64,000 bases of DNA from NCBI RefSeq assembly GCF_029626235.1, contig NZ_JARUBO010000005.1, forward strand, positions 1,396,501 through 1,460,500, given 5' to 3'. The notes beneath the pieces are model-generated. The model saw only the letters and a program-made list of their open reading frames with translations, did no database searches and had not been told where the DNA came from. The first letter of the stretch is position 1. Every line of letters starts with the position of its first letter. This document shows positions 50,593-60,804 of this stretch, piece by piece. The position numbers and the translations under genes are program-made. The stretch comes from Micromonospora sp. WMMD1120. GTDB taxonomy: Bacteria > Actinomycetota > Actinomycetes > Mycobacteriales > Micromonosporaceae.

Positions 50593-50608
50593 GTTACCCA
50601 TTGGTAAC
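50593..50608. repeat. Palindrome GTTACC CATT GGTAAC
   Basis: 6-bp perfect arms between the 3' end of glpD and the lipoprotein promoter. Possible operator or weak terminator. Confidence 0.35.
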
Positions 50609-50619
50609 GTCGCAATTCG

Positions 50620-52452
50620 TTACCGAGCGGACGGGCGCAGCTCCGCCTGATCGTCGTCCCCACCCCGGTCGGCGGCGTAACCCCGCACGTCCGGGGCGCC
50701 GATCCGGGCCGCGTCGGCGGCGACGTCGTCCGGCATGAGCTGGGACTGCCGCTCCGCCTCCACCCGGGCGCGGTAGTGCTCGACCTCGCGCCCCCTGGTG
50801 GTCGCGTTCCACCCGAGCACCGCGCCCATCAGCTCGGCGGTGTGCTCCGCCGACTCCAACCCCCGGTGGCTGGTCTCGAACGAGATCCGGGTCCGCCGGG
50901 TCAGCACGTCCTCCAGGTGCAGCGCACCCTCGGCCTGCGCCGCGTAGGTGACCTCCGCCGCCAGGTACTCCGGAGCGCCGGCCAACGGAGACGCCAGCAG
51001 TGGATCGGCGTCGACCAGGCCCAGCAGATCGAGCGTGAGGCTGCCGTACCGCTCCAGCAGGTGCTCCACGACACCGACCGGCACACCGTGCCGACGGGCC
51101 AGGTCGGCCCGGTCCCGCCACATCGACGCGTACCCGTCGGCGCCGAGCAGCGGCAGGTCGGCGGTCCGCGACGAGCGGCCGCCACCGAGTCGGCGGACGG
51201 CCCGGTCCACCACGTCGGAGGCCATCACCCGGTACGTCGTGTACTTGCCACCGGCGACCAGCAGCAGCCCGAGCATCGGCTCGAAGACCGCGTGCTCGCG
51301 GGAGAGCTTCGAGGTCGAGTCCGCCTCGCCGGCCAGCAGCGGCCGCAACCCGGCGTACACACCCTCGATGTCGGCGGTGGTCAACGGCCGGTCCAACACC
51401 GTGTTGACCTGCTCCAACAGGTACTCGATGTCGTGCGCCGAGGCCGCCGGGTGGGAGCGGTCCAACTGCCAGTCGGTGTCGGTGGTGCCGATGATCCAGT
51501 GCCCGCCCCAGGGGATGACGAAGAGCACCGACGTCGGCGTACGCAGGATCAGCCCCGCCTCACCGGTGATCGCCGAGCGGGGCACCACCAGGTGCACCCC
51601 CTTCGAGGCGCGCACCCGTACGCCGGGCCGCAGGCCCACGTCGTTGAGCATCCGGGACATGTCGTCGCTCCACACCCCGGTGGCCGCGATGACCGTACGC
51701 GCCCGCACCTCGAACTCGGCGTCCGGCGAACCCGCCGGCGCCTCCAGGTCCCGCACCCGTACGCCGGTCACCTCGCGGGCCTGCCGGACCAGCCCGACGG
51801 CGCGGGCGCTGCTCACCACCGTGGCGCCGAGGCTGGCCGCCGTCCGGGCCAGGGTCACCACCAGCCGGGCGTCGTCGACCTGCCCGTCGTAGTAGCGGAT
51901 CGCCCCGGCCAGCGTGTCGGGGCGCAGGCTGGGGAAGACCCGCCGTGCGCCCTCCCGGGTCAGGTGCCGGTGCAGCGGCATTCCCCGACCGCCGCCGAAG
52001 ACCCCGGCGAAGACGTCGTACGCGGCCACTCCGGCGCCGTAGTAGGAGCGGCGGAACACCCGGGCCGGCAGGTCCCGCAGGCCCCGCCCGGCCGGCAGGG
52101 GCACCAGGATCGGCACCGGGCGGACCAGGTGCGGCGCGAGCCGGGTGGCCAGCAGGCCGCGTTCGGTGAGCGCCTCGTGGACCAGGTGGAACTCCAGCTG
52201 CTCCAGGTAGCGCAGCCCGCCGTGAATGAGCTTGCTGGACCGGCTGGAGGTGCCCGAGGCGAGGTCCCGCGCCTCGACCAGGGCGACCTTCAGGCCCCGG
52301 GACGCCGCGTCCACGGCGGCGCCGGCACCGGTCACGCCACCACCGATGACCAGCACGTCGAAGCGCTCGCCGCGCAGTCGACGCAGGTCGGCGACGCGGC
52401 GGACCGGCGAGAGCTGACCGGCGAGGGAACGGGAGATGTTGGGGTCGCGCAC
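50620..52452 (-). CDS. glpD: Glycerol-3-phosphate dehydrogenase (FAD)
   Basis: 610 residues, a little longer than the family average. FAD-binding VLVIGGGVTGAGAAVDAASR (about residues 32-51), SSRSSKLIHGGLRYLEQ, and catalytic ATGVWSDDM, PWGGHWIIGTTDTDW. Oxidises glycerol 3-phosphate at the membrane to dihydroxyacetone phosphate. GTG at 52452 is 6 nt after TACGGT (52464-52459); an ATG at 52482 or longer frames to 53499 are not favoured. Confidence 0.94.
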   Translation of the reverse strand: MRDPNISRSLAGQLSPVRRVADLRRLRGERFDVLVIGGGVTGAGAAVDAASRGLKVALVEARDLASGTSSRSSKLIHGGLRYLEQLEFHLVHEALTERGLLATRLAPHLVRPVPILVPLPAGRGLRDLPARVFRRSYYGAGVAAYDVFAGVFGGGRGMPLHRHLTREGARRVFPSLRPDTLAGAIRYYDGQVDDARLVVTLARTAASLGATVVSSARAVGLVRQAREVTGVRVRDLEAPAGSPDAEFEVRARTVIAATGVWSDDMSRMLNDVGLRPGVRVRASKGVHLVVPRSAITGEAGLILRTPTSVLFVIPWGGHWIIGTTDTDWQLDRSHPAASAHDIEYLLEQVNTVLDRPLTTADIEGVYAGLRPLLAGEADSTSKLSREHAVFEPMLGLLLVAGGKYTTYRVMASDVVDRAVRRLGGGRSSRTADLPLLGADGYASMWRDRADLARRHGVPVGVVEHLLERYGSLTLDLLGLVDADPLLASPLAGAPEYLAAEVTYAAQAEGALHLEDVLTRRTRISFETSHRGLESAEHTAELMGAVLGWNATTRGREVEHYRARVEAERQSQLMPDDVAADAARIGAPDVRGYAADRGGDDDQAELRPSAR

Positions 52453-52534
52453 AGGTCCACCGTAACCGCCGGCCGACCATGTCGACATTCGCCGCAGCCC
52501 TCCCACCGCGCTCGCGTCCACGTCGACCGGCGCA

Positions 52535-52581
52535 GATCTTGGACAGTTTCCGTCAGCGGCTGACGGAAACTGTCCAAGATC
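52535..52581. repeat. Perfect 23-bp inverted repeat, 1-nt centre, in a divergent promoter region
   Basis: Arms 52535-52557 and 52559-52581; the left arm starts GATCTTGGACAGTTTCCGTC. Located between the divergent glpD and membrane-protease genes. Confidence 0.9.
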
Positions 52582-52653
52582 CGCTCGGCTCTTCGGTGTT
52601 CCACCGCGCGACGGTCGGTCCGAAACCGTTCGGCGTGGTCGTAAGGTTCTCGG

Positions 52654-55242
52654 ATGCACGGTCACCCTGCGCACCCCGGAGTCGGCGACCGCGGTTCCCC
52701 CTGGGCGGTGGTCGCGGCCGTGCTGGTGGGCTGCTGGACGGTGGCGGTCACCGTGGCCGCCCAGACCGGTGGCTGGCTCACCGATCAGGTGCTGTTGAGC
52801 TTCGGACGGGACCGGGTCGGCTGGCTCTGGCCGGTGCTCGGCCTGGCCACCGTCGTCCTGCTGGGCACGCCTGCCCTGCTGCTGGCCGCCCTGCCCCGCT
52901 CGGCAGCGGTCCGGGCCACCGGACGGGTCTGGCTGGCCGCCGCGCTCACCCTCGGGCTGCTGACACTGCCGCGGGTCGTGCCGCCGGTGCACCACGAGGC
53001 GTACCTCGCCGCGCTCGCCGTTGCCGCGCTCCTCGCCGCGCTCCTCGTGCGCCGCTCGACCCGCCGGTGGTCGTACCCCGAAGCGGCCGGCACCGTCGGC
53101 GGCCCGGCACCCGCCGCGGGCGGCGACGCCGCGCCCACCCCGGTCGTCGGCCCGGCACCCAGCGACGCGGCCGGCGAGACCGCGCGGACCGGGGCGGGTG
53201 TCGCGCCGGCCGAGCTGACGCGGCAGTCGGCGCCACTGCTCGCGGTCGCCGCCGGGCTGGCCCTGCTGCTGCCGTGGGCCTGGCTGGGCGCGCTCGGCGG
53301 GCTCCTGGAGACGGTTCTCGCGCTGGTGGCCGCCGCCGCGCTCGGGGCGCTGGCCGCGACGCTGCTGGACGCCACTGTGTGGTCCCGGTTCGCTGTCGGT
53401 CGGCCGCCCCGACCGGCTCGGCTGGTGCTGGTCGGCGGCCTGGTCTCCGGGGTGGCGTTGCTGCTGCTCGCCGCCGGGACCGGCCAGTCCGGCGCGCAAC
53501 TGCCGGCGCTGCTGACCCTCCCGCCGACCGGTTTCGCGCTGGCCGCCCTGTGGGCCGCGACCTGGCGCGCGACCGTCGAGCCGGCCGCGCCCCCGCTATC
53601 CACCACCGACCCGGCCGCGACCCCACCCACGGCCGGGGCCGCCCGTGTCGGACGCGCGGCGACCGGGTGGCTCGTGGGCCTGGCCGCGCTCGGCCCGCTG
53701 GCCTTCACCGACCCGGAGGAGATCAGCCTGCTGCTGGTCGGCACCCGGGACGTGCCGTTCTGGGTGGCGACCGCCGCCGCCGCCGGGCTCGTCGTGGCCG
53801 TCCTGGTGGCCGTCGCGTACGCGGTGCTGCTCGCCCGGCCGGCGGCCCGTACCCCGAGTCGTCGGGTGGCCGCGGCGACCACGCTGGTGCTGCTGGTGGC
53901 GTTCGGCGTGGTGGACCTCGGCCCCGGTCAGCCGGGCCTGCACGGCGAACGGCTGTTCGTGGTGCTGCGCACGCAGGCCGACCTGACCGATCTGCCGGCC
54001 GGCACGCCGGGGCGGGCGGGGCGGGACGCCCGCGCGGCGGAGGTCTACCGACGGCTGGTGACCACCGCCGAGCGGAGCCAGTCCGGACTGCTCCGGGACC
54101 TGCGCCGGCTGCGCCTGGCCCCGGTGCCGTACTACCTGGTGAACGCGATCGAGGTGGACGGCGGCCCGGCGGTGCGGGCCTGGCTCGCACGCCGGCCGGA
54201 GGTGGCCCGGGTGCTCGTCAGCCAGCGGCTGCGCCCACTGCCGGCCCCGGCCGGGCAGAGTCGGGGCACCGCGCCCCGACCGACCGGCCCGGAGTGGAAC
54301 ATCAGGCAGATCGGTGCCGACCGGGTGTGGTCGCAGCTCGGGGTGACCGGGGCGGGCGTCGTGGTGGGCAGCTCCGACTCCGGCGTGGACGGCGCCCATC
54401 CGGCGCTGCGCGCCGGGTTCCGCGGTGGCGACGACTCCTGGTTGGACCCGTGGGACGGCACCCGGAGCCCGACCGACAAGGGCGGGCACGGCACCCACAC
54501 GGTCGGCAGCGCGGTCGGGCGGGACGGCATCGGGGTGGCCCCGGACGCGCAGTGGGTGGGCTGCGTCAACCTGGACCGCAACCTCGGCAGCCCCGGGCAC
54601 TACCTGGACTGCCTCCAGTTCATGCTGGCGCCCTTCCCGAGCGGGGGCGACCCGTTCACCGACGGCCGACCGGAGCGCGCGCCGCAGGTGCTGACCAACT
54701 CCTGGGGCTGCCCGGCCATCGAGGGGTGCGACCCGGGCGTGCTGCGGCCGGCCACCGCAGCACTGGACGCCGCCGGGATCTTCGTGGTGGTGGCGGCCGG
54801 CAACACAGGTCCGTGGTGCGCGTCCATCGACGATCCACCCGCGCCGTACGCGGATGTGCTGACGGTGGGCGCCGTGGACGCGCAGCGCCGGGTCGCCGAG
54901 TTCTCCTCCCGGGGGCCGGTGCCGGGCGGTGCCGCCAAGCCGGACGTGCTGGCGCCGGGGGTGGGCGTGGTGTCGGCGATGCCGGGCGGCACGTACGCCG
55001 CGCTGGACGGCACCTCGATGGCGACCCCGCAGGTGGCCGGGGTGGTCGCGCTGATGTGGTCGGCGAACCCGGCGCTGGTCGGTGACCTCGCCCGGACCCG
55101 GCAGATCCTGCGGGACACCGCCACCCCGGCGACGCCCACCTACCGTTCCGGCAACCCGTCCGACGCCTGCGGCACGCCGTCGAACGTCACCGGAGCGGGC
55201 CAGGTCGACGCGTACGCCGCCGTTCGCGCCGCCCGGGGGTGA
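52654..55242 (+). CDS. Multi-pass membrane protein fused to an S8 subtilisin domain
   Basis: 862 residues. About ten hydrophobic segments (residues about 12-430), a pro-domain-like section (VPYYLVNAIEVDG, about 490-505) and a C-terminal S8 protease domain with catalytic D575 (SSDSGVDGAHP), H612 (GGHGTHTVGS), N717 (AAGNTG) and S788 (DGTSMATPQVAG). No separate signal peptide; the membrane part must anchor it, with the protease probably outside the cell. ATG at 52654 is 6 nt after TAAGGT (52642-52647). Confidence 0.9.
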   Translation: MHGHPAHPGVGDRGSPWAVVAAVLVGCWTVAVTVAAQTGGWLTDQVLLSFGRDRVGWLWPVLGLATVVLLGTPALLLAALPRSAAVRATGRVWLAAALTLGLLTLPRVVPPVHHEAYLAALAVAALLAALLVRRSTRRWSYPEAAGTVGGPAPAAGGDAAPTPVVGPAPSDAAGETARTGAGVAPAELTRQSAPLLAVAAGLALLLPWAWLGALGGLLETVLALVAAAALGALAATLLDATVWSRFAVGRPPRPARLVLVGGLVSGVALLLLAAGTGQSGAQLPALLTLPPTGFALAALWAATWRATVEPAAPPLSTTDPAATPPTAGAARVGRAATGWLVGLAALGPLAFTDPEEISLLLVGTRDVPFWVATAAAAGLVVAVLVAVAYAVLLARPAARTPSRRVAAATTLVLLVAFGVVDLGPGQPGLHGERLFVVLRTQADLTDLPAGTPGRAGRDARAAEVYRRLVTTAERSQSGLLRDLRRLRLAPVPYYLVNAIEVDGGPAVRAWLARRPEVARVLVSQRLRPLPAPAGQSRGTAPRPTGPEWNIRQIGADRVWSQLGVTGAGVVVGSSDSGVDGAHPALRAGFRGGDDSWLDPWDGTRSPTDKGGHGTHTVGSAVGRDGIGVAPDAQWVGCVNLDRNLGSPGHYLDCLQFMLAPFPSGGDPFTDGRPERAPQVLTNSWGCPAIEGCDPGVLRPATAALDAAGIFVVVAAGNTGPWCASIDDPPAPYADVLTVGAVDAQRRVAEFSSRGPVPGGAAKPDVLAPGVGVVSAMPGGTYAALDGTSMATPQVAGVVALMWSANPALVGDLARTRQILRDTATPATPTYRSGNPSDACGTPSNVTGAGQVDAYAAVRAARG

Positions 55243-55282
55243 CGGGTCGGCGCCGGTTCGCGGTGATCTACTGTCGGCGACC

Positions 55283-56218
55283 ATGGACGCCGAGATCACC
55301 GTCAGCGAGCTGACCGCCGACGAGTCCCCCACCGTCTCGCGCCTCTGCGAGCAGGCCCTCGACCTGCCGGAGGACGCCGTCGAGGCGACGTCGATCGTGG
55401 ACGTGCTCTGGTCCCGGGCCGCCGCCGACCGGGTGGTGGTCGGGCTCGGCGCGTACCGGGACGGGGCCCTGGTCGGGGCCCTGCTCTGCTCGCTGTCGGC
55501 GACCGAGCCGGGGACCGGGCACGTGGACCTGATCGCCGTCGCCCCGGACCAGCGCCGACGAGGAGTCGGCCGGGCGCTGCTGCGGCGTGCCGAGCGGGTG
55601 CTCGCCGAGCGCGGGGCGACCGAGGTGCTGCTGGCCGGCAACCCGCCCTACTACGCGTGGCCCGGCATCGACGTCCGCTACACCCCGGCGGTCTGCGCCG
55701 CGCTCGCGCTCGGCTACCGGCAGGACCGGACGGCGTGGAACATGACCGCCGACCTGTCGTACGACACGTCGCCCGCGCTGCGGTCCACCGAGGCTGCCGA
55801 GCGGCGGCTGGCCGACCAGGGCGTCACCGTACGTCGGGCGGAGCCGGCGGACCTGCCCGCGCTGGCCGCGTTCGCCCGGTCCACGTTCGGGGGCGCCTGG
55901 GACGGCGAGTTGGCCGGGTCGGTGGGTCGCGCCGACGCCGGTTGCCACCTTGCCGAGCGGGATGGCGAGGTGCTCGGCTTCGCCGCGTACGGGTCGTCCC
56001 GGCCGAGCTGGTTCGGGCCGATGGGGACCGCGCCGGCCGCCGAGGGATCGGGCATCGGTGGCGTCCTGCTACGGCGCTGCCTGCGCGACCAGCGGGCGGC
56101 GGGGTTGGACCAGGCCCAGATCGGCTGGGTCGGGCCGGTGCCGTTCTACTCCGGCAGCGCGGGCGCCCGGATCGAGCGGGTCTTCTTCCTGTACCGGCGG
56201 TCACTGAACGCCGAATAG
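55283..56218 (+). CDS. GNAT acetyltransferase with two tandem domains
   Basis: 311 residues. The first domain has APDQRRRGVGRALLRRAER and the second AAEGSGIGGVLLRRCLRD, each a GNAT pyrophosphate loop. It resembles mycothiol-synthase-like GNATs but a separate mshD exists. Substrate unknown. ATG at 55283 lies 8 nt after TACTGT (55269-55274). Confidence 0.86.
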   Translation: MDAEITVSELTADESPTVSRLCEQALDLPEDAVEATSIVDVLWSRAAADRVVVGLGAYRDGALVGALLCSLSATEPGTGHVDLIAVAPDQRRRGVGRALLRRAERVLAERGATEVLLAGNPPYYAWPGIDVRYTPAVCAALALGYRQDRTAWNMTADLSYDTSPALRSTEAAERRLADQGVTVRRAEPADLPALAAFARSTFGGAWDGELAGSVGRADAGCHLAERDGEVLGFAAYGSSRPSWFGPMGTAPAAEGSGIGGVLLRRCLRDQRAAGLDQAQIGWVGPVPFYSGSAGARIERVFFLYRRSLNAE

Positions 56219-56304
56219 GGAGCGAACGGGATGAAAGCCTAGATAGCGCCATTCGCCCGCGCCGATCGCTGCCGCCCCCTACCGTTTCGGTAGAGGAGGC
56301 AGCC

Positions 56305-56553
56305 ATGACCACGGATGACAACCAGACCGAGGACGGCCCGCCGATCACCTGGACACCGGTCGGTGAGCTCCCCGGCCAACTGCCGTTCGACCGACTCGAC
56401 TACGGCGACGCCGAGCAACTGGCCGAGATGACCACGGACCGGCAGCCGCCGGTCGCCGAGGAGCCGCAGGAGATGGTCGACGCCCCGATCCAGCTGCTTC
56501 CGCCGTACGGTCGGGCACACAAACGGCGCAACCAACGCCCCCTGCCCACCTGA
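56305..56553 (+). CDS. Small acidic protein of unknown function
   Basis: 82 residues: acidic (TTDDNQTEDG), a middle PFDRLDYGDAEQLAEM and a basic C-terminus (GRAHKRRNQRP). No family or membrane span. ATG at 56305 follows GAGGAGG, a strong ribosome site. Frame is supported by the codon pattern and by the terminator directly downstream. Confidence 0.7.
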   Translation: MTTDDNQTEDGPPITWTPVGELPGQLPFDRLDYGDAEQLAEMTTDRQPPVAEEPQEMVDAPIQLLPPYGRAHKRRNQRPLPT

Positions 56554-56556
56554 CGA

Positions 56557-56594
56557 CGAACGGGGCGGACCGCGTCAGCGGCCCGCCCCGTTCG
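56557..56594. terminator. Bidirectional terminator between the small gene and groEL
   Basis: CGAACGGGGCGG (56557-56568) and complement (56583-56594), 12-bp arms, with an inner CCGC/GCGG pair in the loop. Between convergent genes. Confidence 0.75.
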
Positions 56595-56611
56595 GTGTGT
56601 CGGAACTGGAC

Positions 56612-58465
<1,854 letters not shown>

Positions 58466-58492
58466 TTAGCACTCTCCCCTGCCGAGTGCAAG
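58466..58492. promoter_or_regulatory. CIRCE element 2 (HrcA operator)
   Basis: TTAGCACTC (consensus left half), 9 nt, GAGTGCAAG (two changes in the right half), 8 nt beyond element 1. Confidence 0.8.
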
Positions 58493-58506
58493 CACGATGG
58501 GGCCGC

Positions 58507-59655
58507 TCAGCCGAGTTCCGCCGCCAGTCCGGCGCTGTTCACCGGCCCCTCATGGGCGCGCTGCTCGACGTACGTCAGCAGCAGGCCGATCAACTGGGCG
58601 AGGTGGGCCGGAAGGGCCAGGACCGCGGTGATCCCGATCACCACCACCGCCCCGACGGCGCTGCCCGGCGACGCGAGCGGGTCGGTGCCGAACGCGGAGG
58701 TGCCGACCCCCTCCAGCGCACCCGGGATCAGGGTGCCGACGAGCACCGCCGCGGCCACCAGGGCCACCCGGCCGAGTAGCAGACCGAGCCGGTCGTGGAA
58801 CATCCGGAACGAGCGGCCGATCGGGTTGTGGCGTTCGAAGAGGTAGACCGGGCCGGCCATGCTCAGCGCGAACAGCAGGTAGATGCCCGGCAGCACGCAG
58901 AAACAGAGACCGACCCCGATGAGCACGCTGATCAGCAGCGTCCAGCCCCACAGCCCGAGCGCGCGGCGCAGGCCGTACCGCAGCGCCGCCTCCAGGCCGG
59001 CCGGCTGGCCGGCCGCCTGCCGGGTGATCACCCAACTGCCGGCGGCCCACCCGACCGACTGCGCCAGGCCCACCAGCAGGCTGCCCCCGACGAGCACGAC
59101 CAGGAGGCTGACCAGCTCGGCGAAGAAGTTGTCCGGCAGCGCCGTGCTCGTCTCGGCCTCGGCGGCCCAGGTGGCGGAGGGGTCCACCCCGAGACTGACC
59201 ACCGACAGCACCGCCGCCGGCAGCACCTGCGTGAGCAGCGCGATGGGCACCAACTGCCGCCAGCCCCGACGCAGTGCCCCGCCGCACCTGGCGAACCAGC
59301 CGCCGACGCCGGCGCCGGGCGGAGTGACCAGGGCGTCGTTCGGATCGAGCCCGTGGCCGGGCGGGTACCACCCGACCGGCGGCCCCGGATACCACTGCTG
59401 CCCGCCGTACGGACCGACGCCGGGCGGATAGCCCCCGGTGGGCGGAAACGTCCAGCCCTGTTGCGGTGGCGCGGCCGGCCCGCCCGGACCCCAGCCGGGC
59501 GGCGGGCCGACAGGCCCGGTCTGACCCGGCGACGGCTCGGGCGTGGGCGGGACGCCGGGCGCCGTTTCGGCACCGCCGGCGGGCGGGATCGGGTCGGGTC
59601 GGCCCGGCTCCCCCGGCCCGGAGGATGCGGTGGGCGGGGGCGGCTGGTCGGTCAT
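58507..59655 (-). CDS. Pro/Gly-rich membrane protein
   Basis: 382 residues. N-terminal 130 residues rich in Pro, Gly and Tyr (PPTGGYPPGVGPYGGQQWYP), followed by about six membrane spans (RQLVPIALLTQVLPAAVLSV, GVGLCFCVLPGIYLLFALS) resembling the glycerophosphodiesterase-associated membrane domain family. Function unknown. ATG at 59655 is preceded by GAGGAG. Confidence 0.82.
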   Translation of the reverse strand: MTDQPPPPTASSGPGEPGRPDPIPPAGGAETAPGVPPTPEPSPGQTGPVGPPPGWGPGGPAAPPQQGWTFPPTGGYPPGVGPYGGQQWYPGPPVGWYPPGHGLDPNDALVTPPGAGVGGWFARCGGALRRGWRQLVPIALLTQVLPAAVLSVVSLGVDPSATWAAEAETSTALPDNFFAELVSLLVVLVGGSLLVGLAQSVGWAAGSWVITRQAAGQPAGLEAALRYGLRRALGLWGWTLLISVLIGVGLCFCVLPGIYLLFALSMAGPVYLFERHNPIGRSFRMFHDRLGLLLGRVALVAAAVLVGTLIPGALEGVGTSAFGTDPLASPGSAVGAVVVIGITAVLALPAHLAQLIGLLLTYVEQRAHEGPVNSAGLAAELG

Positions 59656-59748
59656 GAACGCTCCTCAGCATCGGCTGGAACGGTTCACGATCCTCCCGGC
59701 TGCGCGGTCCTGCCGCAGCCCCGCCCCGGGGCCGATCGACCGGGAGGC

Positions 59749-59952
59749 TCAGCCGATGACGCGGACGTGCTCCGCCTGGGGACCCTTCTGGCCCTGGGCG
59801 ACCTCGAACTCCACCCGCTGACCGTCCTCCAGCGACTTGTAGCCGTCCATCTCGATCGCGGAGAAGTGGACGAACACGTCCTGACCGCCGTCGACGGCGA
59901 TGAAGCCGTAGCCCTTCTCGGCGTTGAACCACTTCACGGTGCCCTGTGCCAC
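59749..59952 (-). CDS. Cold-shock protein (CspA family)
   Basis: 67 residues with RNP1 (KGYGFIAV) and RNP2 (DVFVHFSAI). Single-stranded RNA/DNA chaperone. GTG at 59952 ([14 protein letters not shown]) fits the family start and follows GAGGG by 8 nt. Confidence 0.96.
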   Translation of the reverse strand: MAQGTVKWFNAEKGYGFIAVDGGQDVFVHFSAIEMDGYKSLEDGQRVEFEVAQGQKGPQAEHVRVIG

Positions 59953-60258
59953 GGTGCTTCCCTCACTTCGCACTGTGTTGCCTGATCCGGCGCACGGCGC
60001 GGCCGGACGCCCCCGACAACCGCCTCAGCGATCGATGACCGCCATTGAAGCGGGTGACGGAAATCGCACGCTACACGAGGAGAGACAGCGGCGCACGGTC
60101 ACAAATCAGGCATATTTCTTGGCCAACCATTCGGGTTTTCGATCTACCAGACCCCGCGTGTGCCACCTGGTGCAGGAGGCGACACGGTTCCGGCCACCGG
60201 ACGACGGCCGGGCACATCTCGGCGGACCCCGACCGGCCGCTGTGGTAGGCATGCGGAC
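59953..60258. other. Intergenic region without a recognised gene
   Basis: 306 bp between cspA and the GNAT gene. It holds cspA promoter sequence and a less GC-rich stretch at about 60040-60160. No convincing ORF, repeat or RNA was found. Confidence 0.6.
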
Positions 60259-60789
60259 ATGACCACCGACACCGGCTCGACCGCCCTGCGACACGCGCGG
60301 ATCCGCCGGGTCCGGCCGGAGGACGCCGCCCGGATGCGGGCACTGCGCCTGGAGATGCTCGCGGACGCGCCGCTCGCGTTCCTGGAGACCCTGGCGGACG
60401 CGGCGGCCCGACCGCACAACGAGTACGCCGCCCGCGTCGCGTACACCTCGGCCGGTCCCGGCAACGCGCAGTTCGTCGCCGACCCGGGCGGCCGGCTGGT
60501 CGGGCACGCCGGTGGCACGACCGCCCCCGACGAGCCCGGCCTGACCGTGATCTACGCCGTGTACGTCACGCCGAGCTGGCGGGGCAGCGGACTGCTCGGC
60601 GAGCTGATCGACGGGGTGGCCGCCTGGTCGCGGGAGTGCGGCCGACCGGAGCTGCTGCTGGAGGTGGTGGTCGGCAACGACCGCGCCTACCGGGCCTACC
60701 AGCGGCTGGGCTTCACCGACACCGGGGTACGCGTCCCCCACCCGACGATCCCCGCCCTGACCGAACTACAGATGCGCCGCCCCGCCTGA
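60259..60789 (+). CDS. GNAT acetyltransferase
   Basis: 176 residues. Pyrophosphate loop TPSWRGSGLLGELIDGV (about 112-128) and C-terminal NDRAYRAYQRLGFTDTG. Unknown substrate. ATG at 60259. Confidence 0.9.
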   Translation: MTTDTGSTALRHARIRRVRPEDAARMRALRLEMLADAPLAFLETLADAAARPHNEYAARVAYTSAGPGNAQFVADPGGRLVGHAGGTTAPDEPGLTVIYAVYVTPSWRGSGLLGELIDGVAAWSRECGRPELLLEVVVGNDRAYRAYQRLGFTDTGVRVPHPTIPALTELQMRRPA

Positions 60790-60804
60790 ACCCGCAACCA
60801 ACAA

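Noticed and set aside
53596..55641. 681-residue antisense ORF opposite the membrane subtilisin gene
   Set aside because: Arg/Gly/His/Pro-rich translation with no family; the plus strand carries all catalytic motifs.
60106..60190. Minus-strand frame ending PEWLAKKYA in a less GC-rich stretch
   Set aside because: Looks protein-like but has no ATG, GTG or TTG in a plausible position and runs upstream into the GNAT gene.
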